A DNA stretch of 64,000 nucleotides from assembly GCF_024346995.1 (NCBI RefSeq), contig NZ_AP024888.1, positions 1 through 64,000 of the forward strand, read 5' to 3'. The DNA comes from Vibrio palustris (GTDB taxonomy: Bacteria > Pseudomonadota > Gammaproteobacteria > Enterobacterales > Vibrionaceae). Shown piece by piece: positions 19,461-28,020 of this stretch. The notes under the pieces are model-generated. The model was not told the origin of the DNA and ran no database searches. It worked only from the letters and a program-made list of their open reading frames with translations. The position numbers were made by a program, and so were the translations under genes. Numbering within the stretch: the first letter of the stretch is position 1; every line of letters begins with the position of its first letter.

Positions 19461-19495
19461 CTGATCTCGGTACGTATTTTGTTTGTCTTAACAAC

Positions 19496-19519
19496 GAGCA
19501 CCGGAAGGTGCTCTTTTTT
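19496..19519 (+). terminator. Terminator after the chemoreceptor gene
   Basis: Stem GAGCACC / GGTGCTC with loop GGAA is followed by six T residues, 35 bp after the stop codon. Confidence 0.92.
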
Positions 19520-19657
19520 ATGCCGGGTGATTATTCAACGTTGTGTTTTTTTATTGCCATGACTTTTTTCTATTCAAATTGAGAGGATTGCAGCTTTTCA
19601 TTATCGCAAGGAAGCGCTAATATTGGCTCTCATTTTATATCTAAATATACAAATTTT

Positions 19658-19790
19658 ATTCTCAGGGCGGGGTGTAATTCCCCACCGGTGGTAGGCCGCA
19701 AGGTAAGCCCACGAGCGCTCGATACGTCGAGGTCAGCAGATCTGGTCAAAGTCCAGAGCCGACGGTAATAGTCCGGATGAGAGAGAATGA
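19658..19790 (+). ncRNA. FMN riboswitch (RFN element) controlling ribB
   Basis: The conserved RFN blocks are present in order: AGGGCGGGGTGTAATTCCCC, ACCGGTGGTAGG, AGCCCACGAGCG, GGTCAGCAGATCTGGTC, AGAGCCGACGGTAATAGTCC and GGATGAGAGAGAAT. FMN binding to this aptamer represses riboflavin genes. An imperfect hairpin follows at about 19801-19822 (GCACTTCGA / TCGATGTGC), with T-rich sequence behind it. It may form part of the expression platform, although sequestration of the ribB SD is also possible. Confidence 0.96.
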
Positions 19791-19881
19791 TAAACAGGCT
19801 GCACTTCGATTTTTTCGATGTGCGGCTTTGTGATTTTTGTCCCTCAAAGCCCTGGTTCTGGTATTCGTTAGGAGTTTAACC

Positions 19882-20538
19882 ATGAATCAGTCATCATTAC
19901 TTGCCGGTTTCGGCGATTCTTTTACCCGTGTCGATAACGCACTCACAGCATTGCGTGAAGGACGTGGCGTACTATTACTAGACGATGAACATCGTGAAAA
20001 TGAAGGCGATCTGATCTATTCTGTCGACCATTTAACTGATGCGCAAATGGCTCTCATGATTCGTGAGGGGAGTGGTATTGTGTGTGTTTGTATGAGTGAT
20101 GAACATGCCACGAAGTTAAATTTAACCCCGATGGTAGCGATGAATGACAGCGCTAATCAAACCGCGTTTACCATTTCTATAGAAGCAAAACATGGGGTTA
20201 CCACCGGTGTTTCTGCGAAAGATCGCGTGACGACTATCAAAGCAGCAGGGCGTTTAGATGCGAAACCTGAAGACTTATGTCACCCAGGACATGTTTTCCC
20301 TCTGAGAGCCCGTACAGGTGGTGTAATGACCCGCCGTGGACATACTGAAGGTACCGTTGATTTAATGCAAATGGCAGGTTTATCGCCGTTTGGCGTATTG
20401 TGTGAAGTCACTAATGAAGATGGTACGATGGCGACGACGCCAGAGATTGTTAAATTTGGCTATGCTCATGACATGCCAGTATTGACGATTGAAGATTTAG
20501 TTATTTATCGTCAAGAAAAAATGCAGCAACTTGCTTAA
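19882..20538 (+). CDS. ribB: 3,4-dihydroxy-2-butanone-4-phosphate synthase
   Basis: RibB converts ribulose 5-phosphate to 3,4-dihydroxy-2-butanone 4-phosphate and formate, the four-carbon precursor of riboflavin. The 218-residue protein matches the stand-alone enzyme (217 residues in E. coli) and has [15 protein letters not shown] near the N-terminus, [23 protein letters not shown] and [11 protein letters not shown]. There is no fused GTP cyclohydrolase II domain. The ATG at 19882 follows AGGAG by 6 nt; an upstream in-frame ATG at 19837 lies within the leader. The FMN riboswitch directly upstream gives feedback control. Confidence 0.96.
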   Translation: MNQSSLLAGFGDSFTRVDNALTALREGRGVLLLDDEHRENEGDLIYSVDHLTDAQMALMIREGSGIVCVCMSDEHATKLNLTPMVAMNDSANQTAFTISIEAKHGVTTGVSAKDRVTTIKAAGRLDAKPEDLCHPGHVFPLRARTGGVMTRRGHTEGTVDLMQMAGLSPFGVLCEVTNEDGTMATTPEIVKFGYAHDMPVLTIEDLVIYRQEKMQQLA

Positions 20539-20565
20539 GATGTAAGGGTGATTAACGTGGCCCAT

Positions 20566-20580
20566 ATTTACAGTGTAAAC
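20566..20580. other. parS2: Isolated exact parS2 site
   Basis: The 15-mer ATTTACAGTGTAAAC fits NTTTACANTGTAAAN with no mismatch. It lies between the ribB stop and its terminator, about 16.1 kb from the main cluster. Confidence 0.82.
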
Positions 20581-20585
20581 GAGAT

Positions 20586-20613
20586 AAAAAAGCGGCTTCA
20601 GCCGCTTTTTTTT
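20586..20613. terminator. Bidirectional terminator between ribB and phaC
   Basis: Stem AAAAAAGCGGC / GCCGCTTTTTT with loop TTCA lies between the convergent genes ribB and phaC and has A and T runs for both directions. Confidence 0.92.
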
Positions 20614-20633
20614 ATCTGCAAAGATTGATTAAG

Positions 20634-22430
20634 TTACGCTTCTTTTTCCACTTCTTTTTCCGCTTCTACAGGAAGAGTGACTTTGACATACTCTCCAGGT
20701 GCTTCCATCAAGATTGGATACTGCTCTGAGCCGGTAGTATAAGGTATAACTTGCTCGTCCTGGTTATGTTGTGCAACCCAATCATTCCAGTGTGTCCACC
20801 AAGACCCGTTTTCATGGTTGGCCTCCTTGAGCCAAGTATTGGCATCATCACTCAACGTATCATTGACCCAAAAGCCATATTTATTTCTCGAAGGATGATT
20901 GACAATACCCGCAATATGACCGGATTCACCAAGTACAAAGGTTTTATTACCACCAATATGTACCGCGCCTTTATAGGTTCCTTGCCATAGAGCAATGTGG
21001 TCTTCTTTCGTTGATACAAAATAGGTTGGAATATTGATCTTTTTCAAATCAATCCAAACTCCACCGACCTTTACGCCTTTATTCTGTACTAGTTTATTAT
21101 TGAGGTACAAATCTCTCAGCATAAAGTTGCTGGTGGCTGCGCTTAAGTTGGTACCATCACTGTTCCAGTATAAAAGATCAAAATCGACAGGGTCATTACC
21201 TTTTAAGTAATGCTCTACATAGTAATTCCAGTACAATGAATTCTCTCTCAGCAAGCTGAAAGTCACATTCATCAATCGACCATCCATGTAACCACGAAGG
21301 TTATTTTGAATTTCGACGGCATCAATAATGGGCTTATTGATGTATACCCCGATATCTCCCGGCTGTTCAAAGTCGAGGATAGTCGTTAGAAATGTTGCAG
21401 ATTTTATGCGTTTTTTCATTCGCTTAGCTGCGTAATATGCAACTGTGGATGCGAGTACAGTCCCACCGATACAATAGCCAATCGCATTGACCTGTTCTCG
21501 GCCAGTAATGCCTTCAATCGCGCTGACCGCTTTCATAACACCGTCAGTGACATAGTCACCAAATTCAACACCACTTTGTTCTTGGCCTGGATTTCTCCAC
21601 GACATCATAAACACGGTATGGCCTTGCTCAACAAGCCAACGAACCATAGAGTTTTTTTCTCTTAAATCAAGAATATAGTATTTATTAATGTAAGGTGGAA
21701 CGATAAGCAGCGGCGTTGCATTTACTTGTTCGGTCATGGGCTTATATTGAATAAGCTCGAAAAGATCATTGCGATAAACAACATCACCAGGCGTCGTTGC
21801 AATGTCTTGCCCAATGCGGAAAGCTTTTTGATTCGTCATCCGAATTTTCAAGATTTCAGCGCTCGACTCAACATCCTGTTTTAATTGCTCTAACCCTACC
21901 ATCAGATTAGCGCCATTTTTATCTATGGTGAGCTGGCGTAATTCAGGGTTAGTGGCAATGAAATTTGATGGCGAAAGTGCGTTAATCGTTTGTCTTGAGA
22001 AGAACATTAAACGTTCTTTTGCTTTGTCATCCAAACCTTCAATTGAATTAATGGTGTCTAAATATGTTTTACTAAACAACATGTACGATTGTTTAATAAA
22101 ATTGGATACCATGTCGGATTGCCAAGCTTCATTTGCAAAGCGTTTATCGCCTTTCTCTGGTTCAATACTGCCTGCGTTTTGCGGATCGAGAAATACATTT
22201 TGCCAAATCTCTAACTGTTTTTCCCACCACTGGGATTGCAGCTTTACAATTGCTTGAGGTTGGTTTGCCGCATGTTCTAGCAGTTTCGCTGTATCATCAA
22301 AGTTGACTTCTCGTAACGCATTATTAACTGGTGAGTTTAATACTTGTTTATTCGTTTCTAAACTTTTCCACCAATGGGCATTGGCTTCTTGTACTTTAAC
22401 TAAGTACTCAGAAAAAAAGTTTTGATACAT
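20634..22430 (-). CDS. phaC: Class I poly(3-hydroxyalkanoate) synthase
   Basis: PhaC polymerises 3-hydroxyacyl-CoA on the surface of storage granules. The 598-residue protein has the family N-terminal region and an alpha/beta-hydrolase core with the lipase-like box GYCIGG (cysteine nucleophile), the aspartate segment STKEDHIALW and the catalytic histidine in GESGHIAG. Length fits class I synthases, which act without a PhaE or PhaR subunit. It is the last gene of phaB-phaA-phaP-phaC, transcribed leftward. A GC-rich hairpin lies between phaP and this gene. Confidence 0.96.
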   Translation of the reverse strand: MYQNFFSEYLVKVQEANAHWWKSLETNKQVLNSPVNNALREVNFDDTAKLLEHAANQPQAIVKLQSQWWEKQLEIWQNVFLDPQNAGSIEPEKGDKRFANEAWQSDMVSNFIKQSYMLFSKTYLDTINSIEGLDDKAKERLMFFSRQTINALSPSNFIATNPELRQLTIDKNGANLMVGLEQLKQDVESSAEILKIRMTNQKAFRIGQDIATTPGDVVYRNDLFELIQYKPMTEQVNATPLLIVPPYINKYYILDLREKNSMVRWLVEQGHTVFMMSWRNPGQEQSGVEFGDYVTDGVMKAVSAIEGITGREQVNAIGYCIGGTVLASTVAYYAAKRMKKRIKSATFLTTILDFEQPGDIGVYINKPIIDAVEIQNNLRGYMDGRLMNVTFSLLRENSLYWNYYVEHYLKGNDPVDFDLLYWNSDGTNLSAATSNFMLRDLYLNNKLVQNKGVKVGGVWIDLKKINIPTYFVSTKEDHIALWQGTYKGAVHIGGNKTFVLGESGHIAGIVNHPSRNKYGFWVNDTLSDDANTWLKEANHENGSWWTHWNDWVAQHNQDEQVIPYTTGSEQYPILMEAPGEYVKVTLPVEAEKEVEKEA

Positions 22431-22455
22431 GTTAAGACTCCTGTCTTCAGAAAAT

Positions 22456-22482
22456 ACGCCGCCTCCCTTAGGACGGCGGCGT
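22456..22482 (-). other. GC-rich intercistronic hairpin between phaP and phaC
   Basis: ACGCCGCC (22456-22463) and GGCGGCGT (22475-22482) form an 8-bp perfect stem, extendable by an inner TCC/GGA pairing with one bulge. There is no T run in the direction of transcription, so an RNA stability or partial attenuation element fits better than a full terminator. Confidence 0.7.
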
Positions 22483-22508
22483 GAACTCTAGCTAGGTGTG
22501 ATTTTTCC

Positions 22509-22859
22509 TTAACTTGCCGGAGTTGCTGTTTTTAAGTTTTCTGTAGAAAGTTTGTCAAAGTCGTCTTTAAACTCTTTAGCAATCGCTTGGATTTTATTAC
22601 TGTCATCCGTCATTTGCTGAGAGAGTTTAGAAAATACTGACATTTGTTCACTGTTGAACTTGGTCATAGTAGTGACGTCTTTTACTTCACTGGCTGCTTT
22701 TACTTGATTCAAACCCATTTCGCTGTATGTTTTAATCGCGTTAAGTTGCATTTCAGTCAGTGTTTCTACGTTTTTTGCCATTAATTGGTTAAATTTTACG
22801 TAAGGTTCAAGACCTTTTTCTGCTTGATCGGTAAATGTTTTGAAAAACTCGGTATACAT
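22509..22859 (-). CDS. phaP: Phasin family protein
   Basis: Phasins coat polyhydroxyalkanoate granules and control their number and size. The 116-residue alpha-helical protein (MYTEFFKTFTDQAEKGLEPY) has the Phasin_2-like pattern of amphipathic helices without signal peptide or membrane segment. It lies between phaA and phaC in the same direction, 36 bp after phaA and 78 bp before phaC, and has a clear SD (AGGAGAG) before the ATG. Confidence 0.9.
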   Translation of the reverse strand: MYTEFFKTFTDQAEKGLEPYVKFNQLMAKNVETLTEMQLNAIKTYSEMGLNQVKAASEVKDVTTMTKFNSEQMSVFSKLSQQMTDDSNKIQAIAKEFKDDFDKLSTENLKTATPAS

Positions 22860-22895
22860 AGTTACTCTCCTAATCGTGAATGATTTTCCGTTAAT

Positions 22896-24104
22896 TTATT
22901 CGATTGATTTGACTATCACTGCAGTGCCCATGCCTCCACCAACACATAGTGATGCCACACCATATTGACTTGAGCGCTTGCGCATCTCATAAATCAAGCT
23001 CACCAAAATTCGGTTGCCTGATGCTCCTAATGGGTGTCCTAATGCGATTGCACCTCCGTTTACATTTGCTTTTTCAACGATGTTAGATGCCGGTAGTTGA
23101 TGTTTATCTGATAACTGCTTAATCACGCCTAATGCTTGTGCTGCAAAAGCTTCATTAAGTTCAAATAAATCGATGTCGCTGAGTTTTAATCTGGCTTTTG
23201 TTAGTGCTTTAGTCACCGCACCAACAGGTCCTAACCCCATAACTTTGGGGTCGACACCATCTTGTGCATAGCCGACCACTTCAACTAAGGGAGTTAAGTT
23301 ATATTGTTTAATCGCTGATTCTGAGGCGAGCATAACGGCACTGGAACCATCGTTAATGCCTGAGGCATTACCCGCTGTTACAGTTCCCTCTCGATCGAAA
23401 GCTGGACGCAACTTCGATAGGCTTTCTATCGTAGTATTTGCTTTTGGGTATTCGTCGGTATCAAAAACAATTGTTTCTTTACGGCTTTTAATTTCAACAG
23501 GTGTAATTTCATCTTTGAATCGTCCTGCTTCTATAGCCGCGATCGCTTTACGTTGGCTGTTTAATGCAAATTCATCTTGAGTTTGACGTGGAATACCCAT
23601 TTCTTTTGCGATATTTTCGGCTGTCACGCCCATATGATATTGATTAAATACATCCGTGAGGCCGTCATGAATCATCAGATCGGTAAGCTCGGTATGACCC
23701 ATTTTATGCCCATTACGGATTGACCCAGAAATGGTATAAGGTATGGCCGACATGACCTCTACACCACCTGCGATGACGACTTGCGCGTCGCCACTCAGGA
23801 TATGTGAAACCCCATCCATAACAGTTTTCATACCACTACCACAGACCATATTTACGGTATAAGCAGGGGTGGTGACAGGTAGTCCAGCATGCAACGCATT
23901 TTGACGCCCAATATTCATGCCTTGTCCTGCACCAATCACATTGCCCATAATGACTTCATCAACGTGAGCACCGTTTAATTGTGTCTCATCTAAAAGCGCA
24001 CGAATAGCGTAGGCACCGAGATCACCAGCTGTTATATTTTTCAATGATCCACCGAACGAGCCTAATGCGGTACGTTTTGCTGCAACAATAAACACTTTTT
24101 CCAT
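22896..24104 (-). CDS. phaA: Acetyl-CoA acetyltransferase (beta-ketothiolase)
   Basis: This thiolase condenses two acetyl-CoA into acetoacetyl-CoA, the first step of poly(3-hydroxybutyrate) synthesis. From the ATG at 24104 it is 402 residues, starting MEKVFIVAAKRTALGSFGG, as in thiolase II. Catalytic residues are visible: the acyl-enzyme cysteine in VNMVCGSGMK, the histidine in GGAIALGHPLGASG and the second cysteine in SLCVGGGMG. An open frame extends upstream into phaB, but the family start is clear. It follows phaB by 13 bp. Confidence 0.95.
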   Translation of the reverse strand: MEKVFIVAAKRTALGSFGGSLKNITAGDLGAYAIRALLDETQLNGAHVDEVIMGNVIGAGQGMNIGRQNALHAGLPVTTPAYTVNMVCGSGMKTVMDGVSHILSGDAQVVIAGGVEVMSAIPYTISGSIRNGHKMGHTELTDLMIHDGLTDVFNQYHMGVTAENIAKEMGIPRQTQDEFALNSQRKAIAAIEAGRFKDEITPVEIKSRKETIVFDTDEYPKANTTIESLSKLRPAFDREGTVTAGNASGINDGSSAVMLASESAIKQYNLTPLVEVVGYAQDGVDPKVMGLGPVGAVTKALTKARLKLSDIDLFELNEAFAAQALGVIKQLSDKHQLPASNIVEKANVNGGAIALGHPLGASGNRILVSLIYEMRKRSSQYGVASLCVGGGMGTAVIVKSIE

Positions 24105-24117
24105 AACGTTAAGTCCC

Positions 24118-24858
24118 TTAATGCATGTGCAAACCGCCGTTGACAGACAAGGTTTCGCCCGTGATGTACCCGCCAGATTCACCGACAAGGTACGATACAG
24201 CTCCTGCAATATCTTCAGGGGTCGCCAAACGTTTCATCGGAATTTGTGCTTTAATGGCATCTAATACTTCTTCACGCATTTGTGAGACCATGGGAGTTGC
24301 AGTATAACCAGGAGCAACAGCATTGACGGTGACACCAGCTTTTGCTCCTTCCAGTGCCAATGCTTTGGTAAAGCCAATCATGCCGGCTTTAGCTGCAGAA
24401 TAATTAGTTTGACCAAATTGACCTTTTATACCGTTGACGGAAGTGATATTAACGATACGGCCGCTGCCTCGTTCTAGCATAGATGGAAAGATAGGATGAG
24501 TGACGTTGAAAACACTATTTAAGTTTGTGTTAATCACCGCATTCCAGTCGGCTGCTGTCATTTTCTTAAATACAGCATCACGGGTTATACCGGCTGTATT
24601 GACGATGACATCAATGTGTTTCTCCTCGTCTAACAATTTTGTCAGTACTTCTTGGCAATGCTCAGTTTTCGTTACATCTAATTCCAATAACCGAATTTCG
24701 TCTTCGCTTAATCCTTTTTCTTTTACCCAGTCGAGAGTTTGCTGACCAGTGTCGTTTAAATATGTACCGATGACTTTAAACCCATCTTTGATTAATTGCA
24801 TAGTGATAGCAGAACCGATGCCGCCTGACGCGCCCGTAATTAAAGCGACTTTTTTCAT
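24118..24858 (-). CDS. phaB: Acetoacetyl-CoA reductase
   Basis: PhaB reduces acetoacetyl-CoA to (R)-3-hydroxybutyryl-CoA with NADPH, the substrate of PhaC. The 246-residue short-chain dehydrogenase has the nucleotide motif GASGGIGSA, NTAGITRD, the serine in NITSVNG and the YSAAK catalytic pair. It is the first gene of the pha operon. SD GGAG lies 9 nt upstream of the ATG. The operon promoter must lie in the AT-rich gap to the right. Confidence 0.95.
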   Translation of the reverse strand: MKKVALITGASGGIGSAITMQLIKDGFKVIGTYLNDTGQQTLDWVKEKGLSEDEIRLLELDVTKTEHCQEVLTKLLDEEKHIDVIVNTAGITRDAVFKKMTAADWNAVINTNLNSVFNVTHPIFPSMLERGSGRIVNITSVNGIKGQFGQTNYSAAKAGMIGFTKALALEGAKAGVTVNAVAPGYTATPMVSQMREEVLDAIKAQIPMKRLATPEDIAGAVSYLVGESGGYITGETLSVNGGLHMH

Positions 24859-25127
24859 AAAAAAGACTCCGTTAAATCCATTAACTGGTGATGTGAAAAA
24901 GATGACTACGACATATACGTTTAGTTTAGGTGCAATATGAAATAAGTCATCGTCTTTTGAGCGGATGAATTCCCAAAAGTATGATAATAGTCATTAATTA
25001 GATAAATCATAACATTACTTTAAATATATGAAATTTACTGGGTATTTCAAATTCAAAACGATTTTTTTAGTGTTTTTTTTAAACTTATGATTTATATAGG
25101 ATTTATTTATTAATTACATTTAAAGTG

Positions 25128-25155
25128 TATATAAAAATAAGTCTATTTTTATATA
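25128..25155. repeat. 12-bp perfect inverted repeat
   Basis: TATATAAAAATA and its reverse complement are separated by AGTC. All pairs are A-T. It lies 57 bp before the larger palindrome. Confidence 0.85.
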
Positions 25156-25211
25156 ACTATAAGTGATAATGATTATGCTTTTAAATTCTTATTGTCAATA
25201 TTTTTATGTTT

Positions 25212-25261
25212 TTATGATAATTGGCAATTAAAAATTAATTTTTAATTGCCAATTATCATAA
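25212..25261. repeat. 50-bp perfect palindrome without spacer
   Basis: Each base from 25212 to 25236 pairs with its partner from 25261 down to 25237, giving 25-bp arms with no loop. Each arm contains GATAATTGGCAATT. I checked all 25 pairs. It could form a cruciform or hairpin, or be a symmetric binding site. Confidence 0.95.
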
Positions 25262-25683
25262 TAAGTAAGTGTTTGGTTTTAATTTGGCAATGTTTTTTTA
25301 TTTTTAAAATAAACTTACTTGTTATAAAAATACTCAAAATCAATAGGTTGTATTTTTAATGCGCTCACTATTAGGATTGTAAAACATGATGAGTGAATTT
25401 TATTCGATGATTTTACAGTTATGAGGCAAGTATTAGAATAAAATAGTATTAGACAAAAACGTATTTTAGGCTATGTAAAGCCTTATGTTATCGTGGGAAT
25501 ATTTTTCGAAGAGCAACGAAAATAGGGGGAAGTGTGGAGGTGCCTATAGGTGTAGGAACAAGATTTCTAACGGTTTCATGTACCTCTAATGAGTTATTTA
25601 TTATAAATACTCTGTCTGTGAGTTTTTTGCTAAGTAGTAAACTGATACTATCGTGAGTAGAGGACAAATGGTTTTGTGAACGA

Positions 25684-26634
25684 ATGAAAGAAAGCTTAGT
25701 AATTTCAATATCCACTATCGGTGGAACTCGACATTTTCATGTCGGTAAATGGTATCGTCATTTTTGGAAAGGATTTAGTTATTTTTTTGTTTTTGGGTTG
25801 CTCACTTTAGCCGGCGTTATTTACTACTTATCAAGTGAAGTTGATTTTGCCAAACTCAAACAAAAAGAACTAGAGACCGAATCACTGTCTTTAAATGAAG
25901 AGGTCACTTCTCTAAAAGCACTGCAAGAAGAATTACAGAATGATGTTCTAGAACGTGAAGAAAAAATGCAGATTGTTTCTGACCGTTTAGGCGATTTAGA
26001 AAAAGTACTTGGAGTCGATGATTCCCAGCAAACAGCGCTTGAAGATCGCCTTGATATTGCCGCCATTAATTCTTCAGTGAGAGTTGTGATGTTAAACTCT
26101 ATTCCTAATGGCCGACCGGTAAAAGTGGGTCGTCTGTCTTCAGAGTATGGGAAACGCGTTCACCCTATTACTGGAAAAGTTAAATTTCATCGTGGACAAG
26201 ATTTCGCTGTGAAAAAAGGGACGCCGATTTATGCTCCGGCTGATGGGGTTGTCGAGGTGACTCGTCCAAGTCATAAAGGGTCGGGTAATTATATGCGGCT
26301 AGAACATGCGTTTGGGTTTACTAGTTCATACTCTCATATGAGTAAATTTAATCTTCGTATGGGAGATTTTGTACAAAAAGGGGATATCATTGGTTATTCA
26401 GGTAATACCGGTTTATCTTCTGGACCACATTTACACTATGAAGTGCGGTTTGTTGGTCGCTCACTAAACCCTAAACCATTTGTTGAATGGGGTTTAAATG
26501 ATTTTGATACCATATTTACGAAAATAGAGGGTATACGATGGGAATCTTTAGTCAACAACGTAGAACAGCGAGTCAGCGCTCAATTACAACTCTCATTGCA
26601 AAAGGATGCGCAATCAGTGGACAAATCAAAGTAG
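25684..26634 (+). CDS. Membrane-anchored M23 family peptidase
   Basis: Predicted to be a murein endopeptidase acting in the periplasm. The 316-residue protein has a short cytoplasmic N-terminus, one membrane segment (about 33-50), a coiled coil (about 55-115) and a LytM/M23 domain with the zinc ligands H169 and D173 in HRGQD and HLHYE at 249-253. All ligands are present, so it should be active. Its last 97 bp overlap the start of the bactofilin gene in another frame. M23 peptidase and bactofilin pairs shape cells in Helicobacter and others, so the two are probably a functional pair. The SD before the ATG is weak. Confidence 0.9.
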   Translation: MKESLVISISTIGGTRHFHVGKWYRHFWKGFSYFFVFGLLTLAGVIYYLSSEVDFAKLKQKELETESLSLNEEVTSLKALQEELQNDVLEREEKMQIVSDRLGDLEKVLGVDDSQQTALEDRLDIAAINSSVRVVMLNSIPNGRPVKVGRLSSEYGKRVHPITGKVKFHRGQDFAVKKGTPIYAPADGVVEVTRPSHKGSGNYMRLEHAFGFTSSYSHMSKFNLRMGDFVQKGDIIGYSGNTGLSSGPHLHYEVRFVGRSLNPKPFVEWGLNDFDTIFTKIEGIRWESLVNNVEQRVSAQLQLSLQKDAQSVDKSK

Positions 26635-26975
26635 AAAATAACATGCAGGTTGATGGTGATATTGATGGCCATACGCATGTGGACAAGAAATTAGTGATAA
26701 GTGAAACTGGTTGTGTAAAAGGTGATGTTTATGCTGAGCACTTTATCGTTAACGGCGAATTTGATGGAACATGTTACGCGGATAAGGTGGAAATTTTAGC
26801 AAAAGGTGATGTCACGGGCACTATTTATAGTGACGATTTAAGTATAGAGGCTGGTGGGCGATTTAATGGCTCTACTGCTCCTGCTCCAGAAAAGCAAGTA
26901 GTTGAACTAAGCGATATTAAAGAAACGAAAACCTCTGCTGAACGCCAAAAAGTTCAGCAGAGTAGTAGCAAATAA
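26538..26975 (+). CDS. Bactofilin (polymer-forming cytoskeletal protein)
   Basis: Bactofilins self-assemble into nucleotide-free filaments that localise cell-wall enzymes at the inner membrane. The 145-residue protein has a short N-terminal tail, the central beta-helical bactofilin domain (about 18-115, repeats such as VDGDIDGHTHVDKKLVI and GDVTGTIYSDDLSIEAGG) and a Lys/Ser-rich tail. It starts inside the M23 peptidase gene, in another frame. AGAGGG lies 6-7 nt before its ATG, which supports this overlapping start. The two genes are likely translated together. Confidence 0.92.
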   Translation: MGIFSQQRRTASQRSITTLIAKGCAISGQIKVENNMQVDGDIDGHTHVDKKLVISETGCVKGDVYAEHFIVNGEFDGTCYADKVEILAKGDVTGTIYSDDLSIEAGGRFNGSTAPAPEKQVVELSDIKETKTSAERQKVQQSSSK

Positions 26976-26997
26976 TTTGACACGCTAAGGGGTTGAA

Positions 26998-27798
26998 TTA
27001 GTACCCAGCGATATTCGGTGCTTCAAGTTGCGAGAAATATTTAACCGTTTTTACTTTGAGCTCTTGTGTTGCTGGTTCATCACAAATAATAATCGCTTTA
27101 TTATGCAATTGCAGAGCTGATACCGTCCACATATGATTAACAGGACCTTCGACAGCCGCTTGTAACGCTAATGCTTTATTATGACCCACAACCAACGTCA
27201 TGACTTCTTTGGCATCAAGTAAAGTGCCGACACCAATCGTCAAGGCATACTTAGGTACCTGTGCTACGTCCCCACCAAAGAATCGAGAATTAGCGATTCT
27301 CGTATCTTCTGTTAGCGTTTTAATGCGCGTTCGAGAAGATAAAGAAGACGCAGGTTCATTAAATGCGATATGCCCATCCGTACCGACTCCACCCATGAAC
27401 AAATGGATTTTACCGTAAGAGGCAATTTTATCTTCATAACGTTGGCATTCAGCGTCATGGTCGTTGGTCGAGCCATCCAATAAATTAATATTATGTTCTT
27501 GGATATCGATATGATCAAAAAAGTGGCTATACATAAATGAGCGATAAGATTCAGGGTGCTCTGCTGGGATACCGACGTATTCATCCATATTGAATGTCAC
27601 GACATGCTTAAAACTGACTTCTTGGTTTTGATATCGCTTTATCAATGCCTTATACGTCGCAAGCGGTGTGCCTCCTGTTGGTAATCCTAAAACAAAAGGG
27701 CGTATTTCACTTGGTGCAAAGGCATTAATACGACGTACAATATGGTCGGCAGCCCATTCGCCAACTTGCTCAGCATTGTGTAAGGGAATCAGTCTCAT
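26998..27798 (-). CDS. nagB: Glucosamine-6-phosphate deaminase
   Basis: NagB converts glucosamine 6-phosphate to fructose 6-phosphate and ammonia, feeding amino sugars such as chitin products into glycolysis. From the ATG at 27798 the product is 266 residues, the same as E. coli NagB, with NMDEYVG, the catalytic [14 protein letters not shown] and RTRIKTL. The open frame continues 60 bp upstream, but GAGGAAAA sits just before 27798. It stands alone here; nagA and nagC are not in the window. Two NagC-like operators lie upstream. Confidence 0.95.
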   Translation of the reverse strand: MRLIPLHNAEQVGEWAADHIVRRINAFAPSEIRPFVLGLPTGGTPLATYKALIKRYQNQEVSFKHVVTFNMDEYVGIPAEHPESYRSFMYSHFFDHIDIQEHNINLLDGSTNDHDAECQRYEDKIASYGKIHLFMGGVGTDGHIAFNEPASSLSSRTRIKTLTEDTRIANSRFFGGDVAQVPKYALTIGVGTLLDAKEVMTLVVGHNKALALQAAVEGPVNHMWTVSALQLHNKAIIICDEPATQELKVKTVKYFSQLEAPNIAGY

Positions 27799-27829
27799 CA
27801 ATTTTTCCTCAGTAGTAACAGGATAGCAT

Positions 27830-27850
27830 TTATTTTTTAGTGTAAAATAA
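27830..27850. promoter_or_regulatory. Candidate NagC operator 1
   Basis: A 21-bp element TTATTTT-N7-AAAATAA lies 32 bp upstream of the nagB start. It resembles the palindromic NagC operator with AT-rich arms. Its identity is inferred from the symmetry and the downstream gene. Confidence 0.65.
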
Positions 27851-27922
27851 GATGCCATTATAAGCGAGTTTTTTGTGATAAAAATTAGATTTAATGAGTT
27901 TCTATAAGCGTTTTATGAGTTG

Positions 27923-27943
27923 TTATTTTTTTTTGTAAAATAA
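27923..27943. promoter_or_regulatory. Candidate NagC operator 2
   Basis: This is a second TTATTTT-N7-AAAATAA element whose centre is 93 bp from the first, close to nine helical turns. That spacing allows repression by DNA looping. It also lies 77 bp before the divergent DUF3081 gene. Confidence 0.62.
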
Positions 27944-28020
27944 GTGAGATTATTCTGCCCCTTGTTGTCTTATAGGTTGGCCCCCATACTAATACTAAAC
28001 TCAACTGAGGAGTCGTTCAG

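Larger units (their letters stand above)
24859..25683. other. Gene-free, very AT-rich region rich in inverted repeats
   Basis: This 825-bp gap lies between the divergent phaB and M23 peptidase genes. It is much more AT-rich than the surroundings and contains the perfect inverted repeats at 25128-25155 and 25212-25261, AAGTAAGT/ACTTACTT at 25263-25270 and 25313-25320, and TGTAAAA/TTTTACA around 25380-25415. A 75-codon minus-strand frame at 25488-25715 is not convincing. It probably holds both promoters and a nucleoid-protein-bound segment. Confidence 0.7.

Noticed and set aside
25488-25715. 75-codon minus-strand open frame in the AT-rich gap
   Set aside because: No SD, no recognisable domain, and it overlaps the start of the M23 gene. 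Probably not coding.
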